From positions 620,001-684,000 of the forward strand of contig NZ_RCZA01000001.1 of NCBI RefSeq assembly GCF_006438925.1: 64,000 nucleotides of DNA, in the 5' to 3' direction. Origin of the DNA: Pseudomonas mandelii. Lineage in GTDB: Bacteria > Pseudomonadota > Gammaproteobacteria > Pseudomonadales > Pseudomonadaceae. Position numbers and translations under genes: made by a program. Positions 42,808 through 56,711 of this stretch are shown here, one piece after another; positions within the stretch are counted from its first letter, which is position 1, and each line of letters begins with the position of its first letter. The notes beneath the pieces are model-generated. The model saw only the letters and a list, made by a program, of their open reading frames with translations. It made no database searches and had not been told where the DNA came from.

Positions 42808-44640
42808 TTATTCCACCGTCACCGACTTCGCCAGATTTCGCGGCTGGTCAACGTCAGTGCCCTTCAACACGGCAACGTAATACGAGAGCAACTGCAGCGG
42901 AATGGTGTAGAGGATCGGCGACAGGATGTCGTGAATGTGCGGCATTTGCACAACATGAGTGCCTTCGCCATTGGTCATGCCAGCTTGTTCGTCTGCGAAG
43001 ACGATCAGCTCGCCGCCACGGGCGCGGACTTCCTGGAGGTTGGATTTCAACTTCTCCAGCAGCTCGTTGTTCGGTGCCACGGTGACCACCGGCATGTCGT
43101 TATCCACAAGCGCCAATGGACCGTGTTTCAGCTCGCCAGCCGGATAGGCTTCGGCGTGGATGTAGGAGATTTCCTTGAGCTTGAGAGCCCCTTCCATCGC
43201 CACCGGAAATTGCGCGCCACGACCGAGGAACAGGGTGTGGTTTTTCTCGGCGAACAGCTCAGCGATTTTTTCGACGGTGCCGTCCATGGCCAGGGCTTCG
43301 CCGAGGCGAGTTGGCAAGCGACGCAGCTCTTCAACCAATGTGGCTTCGACGCCTTTGGCCAACGTGCCGTGAACCTGGCCTAGGGACAAGGTCAGCAACA
43401 ACAGGCCTACCAATTGAGTGGTGAAGGCTTTGGTCGAGGCCACGCCGATTTCGCGACCGGCCTGGGTCAGCAGAGTCAGATCGGACTCACGCACCAATGA
43501 GCTGATGCCGACGTTGCAAATCGCCAGGCTGGCGAGGTAACCCAGCTCTTTGGCGTTGCGCAGGGCAGCCAGGGTGTCGGCGGTTTCGCCGGACTGGGAG
43601 ATGGTCACGAATAGCGTGTCGGCCTGCACCACCACCTTGCGGTAGCGGAATTCGCTGGCGACTTCGACCTGGCACGGGACACCGGCCAGTTCTTCGAGCC
43701 AGTAACGGGCAACCATGCCGGCGTGGTAACTGGTGCCGCACGCGACGATCTGTACGTTACGCACTTTGGCGAACAGCTCGGCAGCCTGTGGACCGAACGC
43801 TTGCACCAGCACTTGATTCTGGCTAATGCGCCCTTCCAGGGTGCGCTGCACCACAGCGGGTTGCTCGTGAATTTCCTTGAGCATGAAGTGGCGGAATTTG
43901 CCCTTGTCAGCGGCTTCAGCGCCATCGCGATATTGCACCGACTCACGTTCGACCACTTGACCGCTCAGGTCCCAAATCTGCACGCTATCGCAGCGAATTT
44001 CGGCGATATCGCCTTCTTCGAGGTACATGAAACGGTCAGTGACCTGGCGCAGGGCCAGCTGATCGGAAGCCAGGAAGTTTTCACCCATACCCAGACCGAT
44101 GACCAGCGGGCTGCCGCTGCGGGCCGCAATCAAACGATCCGGTTGTTGAGCGCTGATCACCGCCAGACCGTAAGCACCGTGCAGCTCTTTGACAGTAGCC
44201 TTCAGGGCCACAGTCAGATCAGGCAGATCCTTGAGTTTGTGGTTCAACAGGTGAGCAATGACTTCGGTGTCGGTGTCCGAGGTGAACACGTAACCTAAAG
44301 TTTTCAGTTGCTCGCGCAGGGCTTCGTGGTTCTCGATGATGCCGTTGTGCACCACCGCCAAATCACCGGAGAAATGCGGGTGAGCGTTGCGCTCGCACGG
44401 CGCACCGTGAGTGGCCCAGCGGGTGTGGGCGATACCCAGGCGGCCGACCAGCGGTTCTTCGGCCAGCGCCAGTTCCAATTCACTGACCTTGCCCGGACGT
44501 CGCAGACGCTCAAGCTTTTGGTCATTGGTGTAGACCGCTACACCGGCACTGTCATAGCCACGGTATTCCAGGCGTTTGAGGCCTTCGAGCAGGATGGCGG
44601 TGATATTACGTTCTGCGATTGCGCCGACAATTCCACACAT
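42808..44640 (-). CDS. glmS: Glucosamine-fructose-6-phosphate aminotransferase (isomerising)
   Basis: A 610-residue enzyme making glucosamine 6-phosphate from fructose 6-phosphate and glutamine, the first step of UDP-GlcNAc synthesis for cell wall and LPS. The N-terminal glutaminase domain starts [12 protein letters not shown] with nucleophile Cys 2; RWATHGAP and HNGIIENHE are its substrate loops. Two SIS sugar-isomerase domains follow (about 290-610) with CGTSYHAG and SQSGETADT. The C-terminus [13 protein letters not shown] is the highly conserved segment whose codons are the TnsD target attTn7. It is downstream of glmR. Confidence 0.96.
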   Translation of the reverse strand: MCGIVGAIAERNITAILLEGLKRLEYRGYDSAGVAVYTNDQKLERLRRPGKVSELELALAEEPLVGRLGIAHTRWATHGAPCERNAHPHFSGDLAVVHNGIIENHEALREQLKTLGYVFTSDTDTEVIAHLLNHKLKDLPDLTVALKATVKELHGAYGLAVISAQQPDRLIAARSGSPLVIGLGMGENFLASDQLALRQVTDRFMYLEEGDIAEIRCDSVQIWDLSGQVVERESVQYRDGAEAADKGKFRHFMLKEIHEQPAVVQRTLEGRISQNQVLVQAFGPQAAELFAKVRNVQIVACGTSYHAGMVARYWLEELAGVPCQVEVASEFRYRKVVVQADTLFVTISQSGETADTLAALRNAKELGYLASLAICNVGISSLVRESDLTLLTQAGREIGVASTKAFTTQLVGLLLLTLSLGQVHGTLAKGVEATLVEELRRLPTRLGEALAMDGTVEKIAELFAEKNHTLFLGRGAQFPVAMEGALKLKEISYIHAEAYPAGELKHGPLALVDNDMPVVTVAPNNELLEKLKSNLQEVRARGGELIVFADEQAGMTNGEGTHVVQMPHIHDILSPILYTIPLQLLSYYVAVLKGTDVDQPRNLAKSVTVE

Positions 44641-44641
44641 G

Positions 44642-45418
44642 CTATTTCTCCTGACTGACAGCCGCGAGGATCAAGTTGATTCCGCGGGCCTGAATCTGAT
44701 CCCGTGCCTCAAGCGGCAGGCGATCATCGGTAATAAGGGTATGGACGCTGCTCCAGGGCAGCTCCAGGTTGGGAATCTTGCGGCCGATCTTGTCGGCCTC
44801 CACCATGACAACCACTTCCCGGGCGACTTCAGCCATGACTCGGCTCAGCCCCAGCAGTTCGTTGAAGGTGGTGGTACCGCGAACCAGGTCGATGCCATCG
44901 GCACCGATGAACAACTGGTCGAAATCGTAAGAGCGCAGGACCTGCTCGGCCACCTGCCCCTGAAAGGACTCTGAATGCGGGTCCCAGGTGCCGCCGGTCA
45001 TCAACAGTACCGGCTCATGCTCAAGTTCGCTCAAGGCATTGGCGACATGCAGGGAGTTGGTCATCACGACCAGGCCCGGCTGCTGGCCGATTTCCGGAAT
45101 CATCGCCGCCGTAGTGCTGCCGCTGTCGATGATGATCCGCGCATGCTCGCGAATCCGCGCAACGGCGGCGCGAGCAATAGCCTGTTTGTATTTGGACACC
45201 GGCTGACCAAGGTCGGCCACCAGCTCTTGAGGCAGGGTAATCGCTCCGCCATAACGGCGTAGCAGCAAACCATTGGTCTCAAGCGCAGCGAGATCCTTGC
45301 GGACCGTAACTTCTGACGTTTCGAAGCGCTTGGCCAGCTCATCCACACTGACTTCGCCCTGCTCATTGAGCAGGGCGAGGATGTTGTGACGGCGTTGAGG
45401 TGTATTGCGCTTCGACAT
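44642..45418 (-). CDS. glmR: DeoR-family regulator GlmR
   Basis: A 258-residue regulator: N-terminal DeoR helix-turn-helix ([36 protein letters not shown]) and a C-terminal sugar-phosphate sensor domain with [13 protein letters not shown]. It lies one base from glmS on the same strand and is homologous in place to P. aeruginosa GlmR, which represses glmS in response to amino-sugar phosphate. The ATG at 45418 is used; the frame runs to 45460. Confidence 0.88.
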   Translation of the reverse strand: MSKRNTPQRRHNILALLNEQGEVSVDELAKRFETSEVTVRKDLAALETNGLLLRRYGGAITLPQELVADLGQPVSKYKQAIARAAVARIREHARIIIDSGSTTAAMIPEIGQQPGLVVMTNSLHVANALSELEHEPVLLMTGGTWDPHSESFQGQVAEQVLRSYDFDQLFIGADGIDLVRGTTTFNELLGLSRVMAEVAREVVVMVEADKIGRKIPNLELPWSSVHTLITDDRLPLEARDQIQARGINLILAAVSQEK

Positions 45419-45520
45419 GGCTTGGTAAGTTTCGATTCGAAAGATAACGGAAGCAATCAAAACCTATTGGCGAAACTTCGTCAAGCGTGGGGCGATAAAA
45501 CGACCTGTGGATAACTGAAA

Positions 45521-45596
45521 AAAGATCGCAGCCTGCGGCAGCTCACAAATGGGTTTTCTTTTCACCCTGTAGGAGCTGCCGCAGGCTGCGATCTTT
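45521..45596. repeat. REP-type inverted repeat upstream of glmR
   Basis: Perfect 24-base arms (AAAGATCGCAGCCTGCGGCA... at 45521-45544 and its complement at 45573-45596) enclose a 28-base loop. The GAGCTGCCGCAGGCTGCGAT core is a common P. fluorescens group REP family, different from the one at position 19. Confidence 0.85.
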
Positions 45597-45620
45597 TGCT
45601 CTTCAAGAGCTGTGGATAAC

Positions 45621-46988
45621 TCAGCTCTTCTTGATTTTCTCAGGCCGCTTCCAGCCATCGATATTCTTCTGCCGCGCACGGCCCACGGCCAACTGCGCGT
45701 TATCCACATTCTGCGTAATGGTCGAACCAGCAGCAGTAGTTGCACCGGAAGAGATATCCACAGGCGCAACCAACGAGTTGTTGGAACCGATGAACACATC
45801 TTCACCCAGCACTGTTTTCCACTTATTGGCGCCATCGTAGTTGCAGGTAATGGTGCCCGCGCCGATGTTGGTACGCGCGCCGATCTCGGCATCACCCAGG
45901 TAGGTCAAATGACCGGCCTTGGCGCCCTCGCCAAGATGAGCGTTTTTCAACTCAACAAAGTTACCCACATGGGCGCGTGCTTCGAGCACTGTGCCCGGAC
46001 GTAAACGTGCGAACGGGCCGGCATCGCTACCTTCGCCGAGAATCGCGCCTTCGATGTGGCTGTTGGCCTTGATCACCACGCCTTTACGCAGAGTGCTGTC
46101 CTTGATCACGCAGTTCGGGCCAATCACCACGTCGTCCTCGATAACGACCTTGCCTTCGAGGATCACGTTGATGTCGATCAGCACGTCGCGGCCGACGGTG
46201 ATTTCACCGCGCACATCGAAACGAGCCGGATCACGCAGGGTCACGCCTTGAGCCATCAAACGACGACCGGCGCGCAGCTGATAGTGACGCTCAAGCTCGG
46301 AAAGCTGCTTGCGGTCGTTAGCACCCTGCACTTCCATGGCGTCATGCGGTTGCTCGGTGGCCACCACCAGACCGTCGCTGACCGCCATCGCGATCACGTC
46401 AGTCAGGTAATACTCGCCCTGGGCGTTGTTGTTCGATAGACGGCTCATCCAGCCAGCCAATTGCGCGAACGGCAGCGCCAGAATACCGGTGTTGCCTTCA
46501 GTGATCGCTCGTTCGGCTTCGTTGGCGTCTTTCTGCTCGACGATGGCTGTTACCTTGCCGTCGGCGTTTCGGACGATGCGGCCATAGCCGGTCGGGTCGT
46601 CCAGTTCTACTGTCAACAAACCCAGTTGCTGCGGCGCTACTTGCTTGAGCAGACGCTGCAGGGTCTCGACTTCGATCAATGGCACGTCACCATAAAGAAT
46701 CAGGACGGTGTCGGACTCAATAAAAGGCACCGCTTGAGCAACGGCGTGGCCAGTTCCAAGCTGTTTGTCCTGCAGGACGAAATTCAGATCATCAGCCGCC
46801 AGACGCTCGCGCACCGCATCGGCACCATGGCCTATCACTACGTGGATGCGCTGTGGATCAAGTTGCCGGGCGCTGTGGATAACATGGCCGAGCATTGAGT
46901 TACCGGCAATCGGATGCAGAACTTTCGGCAGTGCCGAACGCATGCGAGTGCCTTGACCAGCAGCGAGGATAACGATTTCTAAAGACAT
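45621..46988 (-). CDS. glmU: Bifunctional GlmU (N-acetylglucosamine-1-P uridyltransferase / acetyltransferase)
   Basis: A 455-residue enzyme making UDP-GlcNAc from glucosamine 1-phosphate in two steps. The N-terminal uridyltransferase has [22 protein letters not shown]; the C-terminal acetyltransferase is a left-handed beta-helix with hexapeptide repeats ([27 protein letters not shown]). GlmS and GlmU act in the same pathway, with the glmR gene between them. Confidence 0.96.
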   Translation of the reverse strand: MSLEIVILAAGQGTRMRSALPKVLHPIAGNSMLGHVIHSARQLDPQRIHVVIGHGADAVRERLAADDLNFVLQDKQLGTGHAVAQAVPFIESDTVLILYGDVPLIEVETLQRLLKQVAPQQLGLLTVELDDPTGYGRIVRNADGKVTAIVEQKDANEAERAITEGNTGILALPFAQLAGWMSRLSNNNAQGEYYLTDVIAMAVSDGLVVATEQPHDAMEVQGANDRKQLSELERHYQLRAGRRLMAQGVTLRDPARFDVRGEITVGRDVLIDINVILEGKVVIEDDVVIGPNCVIKDSTLRKGVVIKANSHIEGAILGEGSDAGPFARLRPGTVLEARAHVGNFVELKNAHLGEGAKAGHLTYLGDAEIGARTNIGAGTITCNYDGANKWKTVLGEDVFIGSNNSLVAPVDISSGATTAAGSTITQNVDNAQLAVGRARQKNIDGWKRPEKIKKS

Positions 46989-47048
46989 GACTGGCTACCA
47001 ATCCTGGGTGGTCAGCGGCTGCGACCAGGTTTTGAATATATAAAAAGA

Positions 47049-47076
47049 AAAAAGGGTAGCCGAGGCTACCCTTTTT
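47049..47076 (-). terminator. Terminator of the atp operon
   Basis: AAAGGGTAGC / GCTACCCTTT with a four-base loop and A/T tracts; it follows atpC on the minus strand, 28 bases past the stop. Confidence 0.9.
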
Positions 47077-47104
47077 AATCAATCGCACAACAAGCGGCGG
47101 CCTA

Positions 47105-47530
47105 TTAGTGGCCGAACTTCTTGCGGATCTGCTGGACGGTGCGCAGCTGAGCTGCGGCCTCGGCCAGACGTGCGGCAGCAGAACCGTAATCGAATTCTGC
47201 ACCACGGTCATGCAAGGCCTTCTCGGCAGCCTTAACGGCTTCCTGAGCGGAGGCTTCGTCCAGGTCGGCAGCACGTTGCACAGTGTCGGCAAGTACCTTG
47301 ACCATGTTCGGCTGAACCTCGAGGAAACCGCCAGAGATGTAATACACCTCCTCTTCCCCGCCCTGCTTGATCAGGCGGATCGGGCCCGGCTTGAGATTAG
47401 TGATCAGCGGCGCGTGACCCAGGGCGATACCAAGATCACCCAGTGCACCGTGCGCAACCACCATCTCGACCAGGCCGGAGAAGATTTCCCCTTCCGCGCT
47501 GACGATATCGCAATGGACTGTCATAGCCAT
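47105..47530 (-). CDS. atpC: ATP synthase epsilon subunit
   Basis: A 141-residue stalk subunit of F1, a beta-sandwich (residues 1-85) and a helical hairpin that can block rotation. Conserved N-terminus ([15 protein letters not shown]) and [14 protein letters not shown] are seen. It is last in the operon atpIBEFHAGDC. The ATG at 47530 begins MAMTVHCD, the normal Pseudomonas form. Confidence 0.96.
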   Translation of the reverse strand: MAMTVHCDIVSAEGEIFSGLVEMVVAHGALGDLGIALGHAPLITNLKPGPIRLIKQGGEEEVYYISGGFLEVQPNMVKVLADTVQRAADLDEASAQEAVKAAEKALHDRGAEFDYGSAAARLAEAAAQLRTVQQIRKKFGH

Positions 47531-47575
47531 CTGATTGCCTCAACCTAAATTAGCGCCCGTTGCCGGGCGCCGGGA

Positions 47576-48982
<1,407 letters not shown>

Positions 48983-49843
48983 TTAAACCGCGGCAGCGCC
49001 GCCGACGATTTCCGAGATCTCTTGGGTGATCGCAGCCTGACGCGCCTTGTTGTAGACCAGCTGCAAATCGCTGATCAAATCACCGGCGTTGTCGGTAGCG
49101 TTCTTCATCGCGATCATCCGCGCAGCTTGTTCAGCCGCGTTGTTCTCGACCACCGCCTGGTAGACCTGCGACTCAACGTAGCGGACCATCAAGCCGTCAA
49201 GCAGCTCTTTGGCATCCGGTTCGTAGAGATAGTCCCAGTGGTGCTTGAGCGATTGATCCGGGGTTGCCTCCAGTGGAATCAACTGCTCCACAGTAGGCTG
49301 TTGCGTCATGGTGTTGATGAACTTGTTGGACACCACGGACAGGCGATCAATACGGCCGTCCAGGTAGGCATCCAGCATCACCTTGACGCTGCCAATCAGA
49401 TCATTGATCGACGGCTCTTCACCCAGGTGGCTGATAGCTGCAACGACGTTACCGCCGAAGTTGCGGAAGAAAGCCGCACCCTTGCTACCAACAACACACA
49501 GATCGATCTCGACGCCGTTTTCACGGTTTACCGCCATGTCCTTGACCAGGGCCTTGAACAGGTTGGTGTTCAAGCCACCACACAGACCACGGTCACTGCT
49601 CACTACAACATAACCGACGCGCTTGATTTCACGCTCGATCATGAAGGGGTGGCGATATTCCGGGTTAGCATTGGCCAAATGACCAATAACCTGGCGGATG
49701 CGCTCCGCGTAAGGACGGCTAGCAGACATACGCATTTGTGCCTTGCGCATTTTGCTGACCGCCACTTTTTCCATGGCGCTGGTAATCTTTTGCGTGCTTT
49801 TGATGCTCGCAATCTTACTGCGAATCTCTTTTGCGCCTGCCAT
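48983..49843 (-). CDS. atpG: ATP synthase gamma subunit
   Basis: A 286-residue central rotor shaft of F1. N-terminal helix [21 protein letters not shown] and C-terminal helix ([28 protein letters not shown]) form the coiled coil that turns in the alpha3-beta3 ring; [11 protein letters not shown] is a family motif. Confidence 0.97.
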   Translation of the reverse strand: MAGAKEIRSKIASIKSTQKITSAMEKVAVSKMRKAQMRMSASRPYAERIRQVIGHLANANPEYRHPFMIEREIKRVGYVVVSSDRGLCGGLNTNLFKALVKDMAVNRENGVEIDLCVVGSKGAAFFRNFGGNVVAAISHLGEEPSINDLIGSVKVMLDAYLDGRIDRLSVVSNKFINTMTQQPTVEQLIPLEATPDQSLKHHWDYLYEPDAKELLDGLMVRYVESQVYQAVVENNAAEQAARMIAMKNATDNAGDLISDLQLVYNKARQAAITQEISEIVGGAAAV

Positions 49844-49893
49844 GTAACACCTATCAGGTTAGCAAGCGGGAGCCTTGCGGCTCCCGCTGCGGC

Positions 49894-51438
49894 TTACCAG
49901 GTTTGGGTGGCCTTGAACTTCTCGATACCGGCTTTCATGCCAGCGTCGATTTCGTCATTGAAGTCACCCTTCACGTTGATCTTCGCCATCAATTCGGCGT
50001 GATCGCGGTTGAAGAAAGCAATCAGCGCTTGTTCGAAGCTGCCGATCTTGGCGATTTCAACGTCAGTCAGGAACCCACGCTCAGCGGCATACAGCGACAG
50101 CGCCATGTCAGCGATCGACATTGGTGCGTATTGCTTCTGCTTCATCAGCTCGGTAACGCGCTGACCATGCTCAAGTTGCTTACGGGTCGCTTCGTCCAGG
50201 TCAGAAGCGAACTGGGCGAATGCCGCCAGTTCACGGTACTGAGCCAGAGCGGTACGGATACCACCGGAGAGCTTCTTGATGATCTTGGTCTGAGCGGCAC
50301 CACCCACACGGGATACCGAAACACCGGCGTTCACAGCAGGACGGATCCCGGAGTTGAACATGGCCGATTCCAGGAAGATCTGACCGTCGGTGATGGAAAT
50401 CACGTTGGTCGGAACGAACGCGGAAACGTCGCCAGCCTGGGTTTCGATGATCGGCAGTGCGGTCAGGGAACCGGTTTTGCCGGTCACTGCGCCGTTGGTG
50501 AACTTCTCTACGTACTCTTCCGAAACGCGGGATGCGCGCTCCAGCAGACGGGAGTGGAGATAGAACACGTCGCCTGGGTAAGCTTCACGGCCTGGTGGAC
50601 GGCGCAGCAGCAGGGAAATCTGGCGGTAAGCCACTGCTTGCTTGGACAGATCGTCATAAACGATCAGCGCGTCTTCGCCGCGGTCGCGGAAGAATTCACC
50701 CATGGTGCAACCGGAGTACGGTGCCAGGAACTGCAGTGCTGCAGATTCCGAAGCGCTCGCAGCGACGACGATGGTGTTAGCCAGTGCGCCGTTTTCTTCC
50801 AGTTTGCGAACCACGTTAGCGATGGTCGATTGTTTCTGACCGATCGCTACGTAGACGCAGAAAATGCCGCTGTTTTTCTGGTTGATGATCGCGTCGATCG
50901 CCAGAGCGGTTTTACCGATCTGACGGTCACCGATGATCAGCTCACGCTGGCCACGGCCGACAGGGATCATGGCATCGACAGCCTTGTAGCCAGTCTGTAC
51001 AGGCTGGTCTACCGACTTACGCCAGATCACGCCCGGAGCAACTTTCTCGACCGCATCGGTCTCGGTGTTGTTCAGCGGACCTTTGCCGTCAACTGGGTTA
51101 CCCAGTGCGTCGACTACGCGACCCAGCAGTTCCTTACCAACCGGAACTTCGAGGATGCGGCCAGTGCACTTGGCGCTCATGCCTTCAGCCAGAGACTGGT
51201 AAGAGCCCAATACAACGGCACCTACAGAGTCTTGCTCCAGGTTGAGAGCCATACCGAAGACGCCGCCCGGAAACTCGATCATCTCGCCGTACATTACGTC
51301 GGCCAGACCGTGAATCCGCACGATACCGTCAGATACGCTGACGACAGTGCCTTCGTTACGGGCTTGGGAGGTCACATCGAGCTTGTCGATGCGGCCCTTG
51401 ATAATTTCACTTATTTCGGAAGGATTGAGTTGCTGCAT
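49894..51438 (-). CDS. atpA: ATP synthase alpha subunit
   Basis: A 514-residue regulatory subunit of F1: Walker [20 protein letters not shown], and [46 protein letters not shown] central region with the arginine finger. Shared length and sequence with other Pseudomonas AtpA. Confidence 0.98.
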   Translation of the reverse strand: MQQLNPSEISEIIKGRIDKLDVTSQARNEGTVVSVSDGIVRIHGLADVMYGEMIEFPGGVFGMALNLEQDSVGAVVLGSYQSLAEGMSAKCTGRILEVPVGKELLGRVVDALGNPVDGKGPLNNTETDAVEKVAPGVIWRKSVDQPVQTGYKAVDAMIPVGRGQRELIIGDRQIGKTALAIDAIINQKNSGIFCVYVAIGQKQSTIANVVRKLEENGALANTIVVAASASESAALQFLAPYSGCTMGEFFRDRGEDALIVYDDLSKQAVAYRQISLLLRRPPGREAYPGDVFYLHSRLLERASRVSEEYVEKFTNGAVTGKTGSLTALPIIETQAGDVSAFVPTNVISITDGQIFLESAMFNSGIRPAVNAGVSVSRVGGAAQTKIIKKLSGGIRTALAQYRELAAFAQFASDLDEATRKQLEHGQRVTELMKQKQYAPMSIADMALSLYAAERGFLTDVEIAKIGSFEQALIAFFNRDHAELMAKINVKGDFNDEIDAGMKAGIEKFKATQTW

Positions 51439-51459
51439 TGCTCTGCTGCCCCTTCAAAC

Positions 51460-51996
51460 TCAAGATTTCAATGCTTCGGCAAGGTTCGCGAGTTTGCCGC
51501 GAATCGAGCCATCGATTACCAGGTCGCCGGCGCGAATGATGACACCACCAATAAGGGTGGCATCCTCCGCAGCGTGCAGTCGCACTTCCCGGCCGAGCCG
51601 TGCACTGAGAACCTTGGCGAGTTTGTCTTGCTGTTCTTGGTTCAATGCAAAAGCACTGGTTACGTCCACGTCTACCGATTTCTCTTGTTCGGCCTTGTAC
51701 AGGTCAAACAGAGCGGCGATCTCCGGCAAAAGCGGGAGACGGTCGTTTTCGGCAACGACGTGAATGAAATTCTGTGCCTTGGCATCGAACTTGTCGCCAC
51801 ACACGTCAATAAACGTGGTGGCCTTGTTTGCGCTCGTCAGTCGCGGGGCCTTGAGCACGCGCTGCATGGTGTCGTCTTGCGACACTGCTGCAGCCAGGCC
51901 GAGCATGGCTGACCAAGAGGCCAGTTGCTGGTGGGCCTGGGCGTGCTCGAAGGCTGCCTTAGCGTAAGGTCGGGCCAACGTGGTCAATTCTGCCAT
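51460..51996 (-). CDS. atpH: ATP synthase delta subunit
   Basis: A 178-residue stator subunit joining F1 to the b stalk. The N-terminal helical domain begins [18 protein letters not shown]; the C-terminal signature is [24 protein letters not shown]. Confidence 0.96.
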   Translation of the reverse strand: MAELTTLARPYAKAAFEHAQAHQQLASWSAMLGLAAAVSQDDTMQRVLKAPRLTSANKATTFIDVCGDKFDAKAQNFIHVVAENDRLPLLPEIAALFDLYKAEQEKSVDVDVTSAFALNQEQQDKLAKVLSARLGREVRLHAAEDATLIGGVIIRAGDLVIDGSIRGKLANLAEALKS

Positions 51997-52008
51997 GATC
52001 GCCCTCGC

Positions 52009-52479
52009 TTAAATTTCAGCAGCCAGTTTGTTTACCAGCTCCGCGTGCGCGTTTTGATCGATTGTGGCACCCAGGATCTTCTCGGCGCCGCCAACGGCCA
52101 GAGCACCCAATTGGGCACGCAGCGCGTCTTTGACACTGTTCAGTTCCTGCTCGATCTCGGCCTGAGCCTGAACCTTCACACGGTCAGCGTCGATACGGGC
52201 TTTTTCAACAGCCTCTTCAACGATCTGGTTACCGCGTTTCTTGGCCTGCTCAATGATTTCAGCTGCCTGAGCTTTTGCTTCGCGCAGTTGATGACCCGCT
52301 TTCTCTTGGGCCAACTCCAGGTCGCGAGCTGCTCGGCTGGCAGCATCCAGTCCATCCGCGATCTTCTTCTGACGTTCGTGCAAAGCCGCGATGACCGGAG
52401 GCCACACGAACTTCATGCAAAACAGTACAAAAATGAAGAACGCAACGGACTGGCCAATCAGGGTTGCATTAATGTTCAC
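52009..52479 (-). CDS. atpF: ATP synthase b subunit
   Basis: A 156-residue stator: one N-terminal membrane helix ([25 protein letters not shown]) and a long charged helix ([23 protein letters not shown]...) that dimerises and reaches F1. Starts MNINATL at 52479. Confidence 0.96.
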   Translation of the reverse strand: MNINATLIGQSVAFFIFVLFCMKFVWPPVIAALHERQKKIADGLDAASRAARDLELAQEKAGHQLREAKAQAAEIIEQAKKRGNQIVEEAVEKARIDADRVKVQAQAEIEQELNSVKDALRAQLGALAVGGAEKILGATIDQNAHAELVNKLAAEI

Positions 52480-52535
52480 GCCAACACCTCGCTCGTTCGT
52501 TGCACATCACACCAATTACTCGAAGGTTCGAGTAA

Positions 52536-52808
<273 letters not shown>

Positions 52809-52926
52809 TTACGTCGTATGGTTTAGGTTTTTTAGATTTTAAAGCGGTAAAACAAATCGTTTCATAGCCCTGTTCGGGCACCCACTCGTTTGACCGAGTG
52901 GGACATCAGACTAGTCGAGACTGGTC

Positions 52927-54220
<1,294 letters not shown>

Positions 54221-54368
54221 CGTTTTTGCTCCCCAATGATCGGCTGCCAGAATTCAATAACTTGGCATAATTTGTGCCGACAAAATGCGCGCAGAGTATA
54301 GGGGCGGTTCTGCCCCTATTCAACTGTCAGGTAGTGATTTCCGACTGCACGCTACATGAGGAAATGTT

Positions 54369-55241
54369 TCAACGAATGTGTGCAAGCACACCTTGAAGCT
54401 CATCAAGGGAGTTGTAACCGATCACCAACTGCCCCTTCCCCTTTTTACCGTGGCGGATCTGCACCGCAGAGCCTAGGCGCTCAGCCAGACGCTGTTCGAG
54501 TCGAGCAATATCCGGGTCCGGCTTTACCGGTTCAGCAGGTTCCTGTTTACCACTCAACCACTGGCGAACCAGTGCTTCAGTCTGGCGTACAGTCAGCCCC
54601 CGTGCGACAACGTGTCGCGCCCCTTCAACCTGTTGATTTTCCGGTAAACCGAGCAAAGCACGTGCATGACCCATTTCCAGGTCGCCGTGGGACAGCATGG
54701 TTTTGATGACTTCCGGCAACGCGATCAAGCGTAGCAGGTTGGCCACGGTCACGCGGGATTTGCCCACGGCTTCGGCCACTTGTTGCTGCGTCAGCTGGAA
54801 TTCCTGCTGCAAACGCTGCAAAGCCACCGCTTCTTCGATCGGATTGAGGTCTTCGCGCTGGATGTTCTCAATCAGCGCCATGGCGATCGCGGTTTCATCC
54901 GGTACATCGCGAACCATTGCCGGGATGGTTTCCTGCCCAGCCTGCTGACTGGCGCGCCAACGGCGCTCACCGGCGATGATCTCAAATCGGCCGCTGCCGA
55001 TCGGACGAACCACAATCGGCTGCATCACGCCCTGAGCCTTGATCGACTGCGCCAGCTCTTCCAGCGCCTGAGGATCCATATCCCGGCGCGGCTGGTACTT
55101 GCCGCGCTGGATCAGGTCCAGGGGCAGGTGCTGCAGCTCACGCTGATCAGCCTGCACCGCTTGTTCTTCCAGCGAGCTGACAGTCGGACCACTCAGCAGT
55201 GCATCCAGTCCACGTCCGAGACCTCGTTTCTTGACGGCCAT
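54369..55241 (-). CDS. parB: Chromosome partitioning protein ParB
   Basis: A 290-residue CTP-dependent DNA clamp that loads at parS and organises the origin region. N-terminal domain motif GERRWRASQQAG (arginine patch), helix-turn-helix TQQQVAEAVGKSRVTVANLLRLIALP near residue 160, and a C-terminal dimer domain. parS sites are found at 10606 and 22783 in this window. Confidence 0.96.
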   Translation of the reverse strand: MAVKKRGLGRGLDALLSGPTVSSLEEQAVQADQRELQHLPLDLIQRGKYQPRRDMDPQALEELAQSIKAQGVMQPIVVRPIGSGRFEIIAGERRWRASQQAGQETIPAMVRDVPDETAIAMALIENIQREDLNPIEEAVALQRLQQEFQLTQQQVAEAVGKSRVTVANLLRLIALPEVIKTMLSHGDLEMGHARALLGLPENQQVEGARHVVARGLTVRQTEALVRQWLSGKQEPAEPVKPDPDIARLEQRLAERLGSAVQIRHGKKGKGQLVIGYNSLDELQGVLAHIR

Positions 55242-55250
55242 GGGGATTCC

Positions 55251-56048
55251 TTAAGTTGCCTGAGCAGCGGCAGTGCGTGAGTTTTTGCGTTGACGACGAA
55301 CCATCTCGCCCGCCAATGCCAGATAGGCAATGGCGCCCCGCGATGATTTGTCGTACGCCAGCGCCGGCATGCCATAGCTTGGCGCTTCGGCCAGGCGGAT
55401 GTTGCGCGGAATCACCGTGTCGTAGAGCTGCTCGCCGAAGTGTTCCTTGAGCTGCGCCGAAACATCGTTCATCAGGCTCAGGCGCGGGTCATACATGGTC
55501 CGCAACAGGCCTTCGACTTTCAGGTTCGGGTTCAGCAACTCAGCGATGCGCTTGATGTTATCCACAAGGTCGCTCAAACCTTCGAGCGCGAAGTACTCGC
55601 ACTGCATGGGGATAATCACCCCGTCAGCCGCAACCAGTGCGTTAAGCGTGAGCATCGACAACGATGGCGGGCAGTCGATCAAAATGTAATCGTAGTTTTC
55701 ACGGATCGGTGCCAGCGCGCTGCGCAGGCGGCTTTCCTTCATCTGCATTTCCAGCAGAACCACTTCGGCCGCGGTCAGGTCGCGGTTGGCCGGCAGCAGT
55801 TGGTAACCACCGTGTTCGGAATAGTGCATGGCCTGGGCCAGATCGCATTCGCCGATCAGCAGGTCGTAGACCGAGTTCTCCAGGCCGTGTTTATCCACAC
55901 CGCTACCCATGGTGGCGTTGCCCTGTGGATCGAGATCGATCAACAGCACCCGACGCTTGGTAGCGACCAGGGAAGCTGCGAGGTTGATACAGGTGGTGGT
56001 CTTGCCCACACCACCCTTTTGGTTCGCTATCGCGAATACCTTAGCCAT
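55251..56048 (-). CDS. parA: Chromosome partitioning ATPase ParA (Soj)
   Basis: A 265-residue Walker-type ATPase: deviant Walker A KGGVGKTTT (residues 11-19), LIDLDPQGN and YILIDCPPSL. It drives origin segregation with ParB. The ATG at 56048 (MAKVFAIANQ) is the family start; the frame extends to a TTG at 56066. It lies 18 bases after rsmG and nine before parB. Confidence 0.95.
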   Translation of the reverse strand: MAKVFAIANQKGGVGKTTTCINLAASLVATKRRVLLIDLDPQGNATMGSGVDKHGLENSVYDLLIGECDLAQAMHYSEHGGYQLLPANRDLTAAEVVLLEMQMKESRLRSALAPIRENYDYILIDCPPSLSMLTLNALVAADGVIIPMQCEYFALEGLSDLVDNIKRIAELLNPNLKVEGLLRTMYDPRLSLMNDVSAQLKEHFGEQLYDTVIPRNIRLAEAPSYGMPALAYDKSSRGAIAYLALAGEMVRRQRKNSRTAAAQAT

Positions 56049-56066
56049 TCTTGCTTGTGTTCCCAA

Positions 56067-56711
56067 TCATGCCGTGCGGCGCAGTATCAGCAGATGGCGT
56101 TGGCCTTGGCAACCGGGTACGGCCAAGGCGTGTTCGCTATCGAGGTGGAAGTCTGCCGGCAATGCTACCAGCTCATCGGCGGGATGAACGCCCTTCATTG
56201 CCAGCCAACGTGTTTCGGTGTCGCCGAGGTGGCGAGTCCAGTTGCTGAAGTTCTCCATGCTGCTGAACGCCCGGGAAATGATCCCGTTGAATGGCTGATC
56301 AGGCTGAAAAGCTTCGACGCGACTGTGGATAACTTGAAGGTTATCCAGTTTGAGTTCGAGTTTGACCTGAGTCAGGAAGCGGGTTTTCTTGCCGTTGCTG
56401 TCCAGGCAGGTCACTTGAGACTCTGGAAACAGGATGGCCAACGGAATACCCGGCATGCCGCCGCCGCTGCCAACGTCCAGCCAGCGGCCGTTTTCGACGA
56501 ACGACATTACGCTCAAACTATCGAGCAAGTGACGGGAAACCATTTCATCCGGATCGCGTACGGCGGTCAGGTTGTAAGCCTTGTTCCATTTGATCAACAG
56601 GGCCAGATAACCCAGCAGCTGAGCATGTTGGGTTTCTGTCAGCGTGACACCGAGCTGGCGAGCACCTGTGGATAACTCTTCTGCGTGTTGCGAGGTGACC
56701 AACGAACTCAA
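56067..56711 (-). CDS. rsmG: 16S rRNA m7G527 methyltransferase RsmG
   Basis: A 214-residue SAM methyltransferase (GidB) that methylates G527 of 16S rRNA. The SAM loop [16 protein letters not shown] and RAFSSMENF are typical. The start overlaps the mnmG stop by four bases. Confidence 0.95.
   Translation of the reverse strand: MSSLVTSQHAEELSTGARQLGVTLTETQHAQLLGYLALLIKWNKAYNLTAVRDPDEMVSRHLLDSLSVMSFVENGRWLDVGSGGGMPGIPLAILFPESQVTCLDSNGKKTRFLTQVKLELKLDNLQVIHSRVEAFQPDQPFNGIISRAFSSMENFSNWTRHLGDTETRWLAMKGVHPADELVALPADFHLDSEHALAVPGCQGQRHLLILRRTA

Noticed and set aside
44641..44700. glmS ribozyme in the glmS leader
   Set aside because: This riboswitch is found in Gram-positive bacteria; only one base separates glmR and glmS, so there is no leader to hold it.
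49831..51912. 693-codon open frame on the plus strand across atpG, atpA and atpH
   Set aside because: It is the antisense shadow of the atp genes; codon bias of the GC-rich minus-strand genes keeps the frame open. No domain and no ribosome site.
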